From NCBI RefSeq assembly GCF_029227915.1, contig NC_079884.1:4032001-4096000 (forward strand): a stretch of DNA of 64,000 bases. Direction: 5' to 3'. Positions 62,638-64,000 of the stretch are shown in pieces. The position numbers and the translations under genes were made by a program. The notes beneath the pieces are model-generated. The model was given only the letters and a program-made list of their open reading frames with translations. It searched no databases and was not told where the DNA came from. Within the stretch, counting starts at the first letter, position 1. Each line of letters starts with the position of its first letter. The stretch is from Hydractinia symbiolongicarpus (taxonomy: Eukaryota > Cnidaria > Hydrozoa > Anthoathecata > Hydractiniidae).

Positions 62638-64000
62638 AAATACAAGTCTCATGGGCTTTAGTGGTGAAATAATAATTTAAAAAATCGTTCGAGAAATGAG
62701 TTTACTCCCTGGGTACTTTCTTTGTATACTTTTGACTATACGGGCGGAGTCCGGGATTTACGGGAAGTCGCGGGTTTTCGTTTACCGGCGATTAAACCTC
62801 TTTCATTAAGAGTCTCATCAAAAATGAAAACATTTTTGACAACTACAAGTCTCATGCGTTTTAGTGGTGAAAAAATAATTTAAAAAATCGTTCGGGAAAT
62901 GAGTTTACTCCCTGGGTACTTTTTTTGTATACTTTTGACTATGCGGGCCGAGTCCGGGGTTTACGGGAAATGGCGGGTTTTCGTTTGCCGGCGATTAAAC
63001 TTCTTTTATTCAGCGTCTCATCAAAAATAAAAACATTTTTTAAAACTACAAGTCTCAAGCGTTTTAGTGGTGAAAAGATAATTTAAAAATTCGTTTTGGA
63101 AATGAGTTTATTCACAGGGTACTTTCTTTGTATACATTCGACTATACGGGCCAAGCCCGGGATTTACGGGAAATCGCGGGTTTTCGTTTGCCGGCGATTA
63201 AACCACTTTCATTAAGCGTCTCATCAAAAATGAAAACATTTCTGAAAACTACAAGTCTCATGCGTTTTAGTGGTGAAAAAATAACTTAAAAAATCGTTCT
63301 GGAAATAGGTTTACTCCCTGGGTACTTTCTTTGTATACTTTTGACTATACGGGCCGAGTCCGGGATTTACGGGAAATCGCGGGTTTTCGTTTGCCGGCGA
63401 TTAAACTTCTTTTATTCACCGTCTCATCAAAAATGAAAACATTTTTAAAAACTACAAGTCTCATGCGTTTTAGTGCTGAAAAAATAATTTAAAAAATCGT
63501 TCAGGAAATGAGTTTACTCCCTGGGTACTTTCTTTGTACATTTTGACTATGCGGGCCGAGTCCGGGTTTACGGGAAATGGCGGGTTTTCGTTTGCCGGCG
63601 ATTAAACGTCTTTTATTCAGCGTCTCATCAAAAATGAAAACATTTTTAAAAACTACAAGTCTCATGCGTTTTAGTGCTGAAAAAATAATTTAAAAAGTCG
63701 TTCGGGAAATGAGTTTACTCCCTGGGTACTTTCTTTGTATACTTTTGATTATACGGACCTAGTCCGGGGTTTACGGGAAATGGCGGGTTTTCGTTTGCCG
63801 GCGGTTAAACTTCTTTTATTCAGCGTCTCATCAAAAATGAAAACATTTCTGAAAACTACAAGTCTCATGCGTTTTAGTGGTGAAAAAATAACTTAAAAAA
63901 TCGTTCCGGAAATAAGTTTACTCCCAGGGTACTTTCTTTGTATACTTTTGACTATACGGGCCGAGTCCGGGATTTACGGGAAATCGCGGGTTTTCGTTTG
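62638..64000 (+). repeat. 3,648-bp tandem duplication, copy 2, cut by window end
   Basis: Matches 58990-60352 and continues to the last base of the window. One substitution noted: gaaaaaataactt (63882) against gaaaaagtaactt (60234). The left join near 62635 links acatttctgaaaaatac to the ctcatgggc monomer. Confidence 0.9.

Larger units (their letters stand above)
1..64000 (+). repeat. Satellite DNA array, ~203-bp monomers, head to tail
   Basis: The landmark gagtttactccctgggtac, or its variants with tcacagg or acaccc, recurs every 202-203 bp from one end of the window to the other (for example at 159, 362, 565, 767 and 969), always on the same strand. About 315 monomers fit. Neighbouring monomers differ at scattered diagnostic positions, while monomers several units apart can be identical, which is the mark of higher-order repeats produced by unequal exchange. 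The array begins and ends mid-monomer, so both flanks lie outside the window. Apart from one 95-bp insert present twice, I see no unique sequence and no gene in any stretch. The scale suggests eukaryotic heterochromatin. Whether it is centromeric cannot be told from sequence alone. Confidence 0.98.

Noticed and set aside
1-64000. Open reading frames of about 60-102 codons on both strands, with recurring peptides
   Set aside because: They are translations of the satellite itself. They repeat with the monomer, many begin at GTG rather than ATG, they end at the recurring A/T-rich stops, and 203 is not a multiple of 3, so the frame shifts at every unit. No ribosome-binding context or domain is seen.
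1-64000. CRISPR array
   Set aside because: The periodicity is 203 bp, with the whole unit conserved. There are no short repeats with unique spacers, and no cas genes.
1-64000. Telomeric repeats, rDNA spacer or histone/5S cluster
   Set aside because: I see no telomere-type short repeats and no rRNA, 5S or histone sequence anywhere. Every stretch reads as the same 203-bp monomer.

Overview
The whole 64 kb window is one uninterrupted satellite-DNA array. I see no protein-coding gene, rRNA, tRNA or CRISPR array, and no unique flank at either end. The basic unit is a head-to-tail monomer of about 203 bp, with a 202-bp variant, all in one orientation. About 315 copies fit in the window. One typical monomer (362-564) is about 38% GC by hand count. 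It has a GC-rich core (stem-loop plus GCCGGC) and an A/T-rich half. It holds 11 CpGs where about 7 are expected, so CpG is not depleted. This scale and organisation indicate nuclear heterochromatin (centromeric, pericentromeric or subtelomeric) of a eukaryote. The CpG content suits an invertebrate such as an insect better than a heavily methylated genome, but I cannot name the species.

Monomers fall into recurring subtypes, told apart by linked variants: 'tacttttgactatacgggccgagtcc', or 'acattcgactatacgggccaagccc', or 'tattttgactatgcggg' (202 bp), or 'gattatacggacctagtcc'. Blocks of subtypes are repeated as higher-order units close to multiples of 203 bp. From left to right: a 2,026-bp unit (1-2980); a 1,395-bp tandem duplication (2835-5637); an 1,825-bp duplication (5358-9016); an 8,213-bp near-identical duplication (about 6490-22915) containing and overlapping smaller ones; a 1,621-bp unit (two places); a 3,039-bp duplication (21410-27510); a 2,027-bp unit (28922-33514); several 406-bp dimer amplifications (28.6-35.5 kb); a 6,196-bp duplication (36600-49527) whose second copy grew to 6,716 bp by an inner 520-bp duplication; a 1,624-bp unit (51832-55096); and a 3,648-bp duplication (58990 to the window end). 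The nesting lets part of the order of events be read.

The only clearly foreign DNA is a 95-bp insert at 9951-10045, copied with its host block to 18164-18258. On the minus strand it reads as a short body, an AATAAA signal and an A-rich tail, and it lies between 6-bp direct repeats (ttcatt). It looks like a 5'-truncated retroposed fragment. Other points of interest are a per-monomer stem-loop whose stem is kept by paired substitutions, a second A/T dyad, a sequence resembling an RNA polymerase III B box in the GC core, and two deletion-bearing monomers that were themselves amplified.

Block boundaries were placed by eye at the nearest distinguishing variants and are uncertain by tens of bases, up to a monomer in places.
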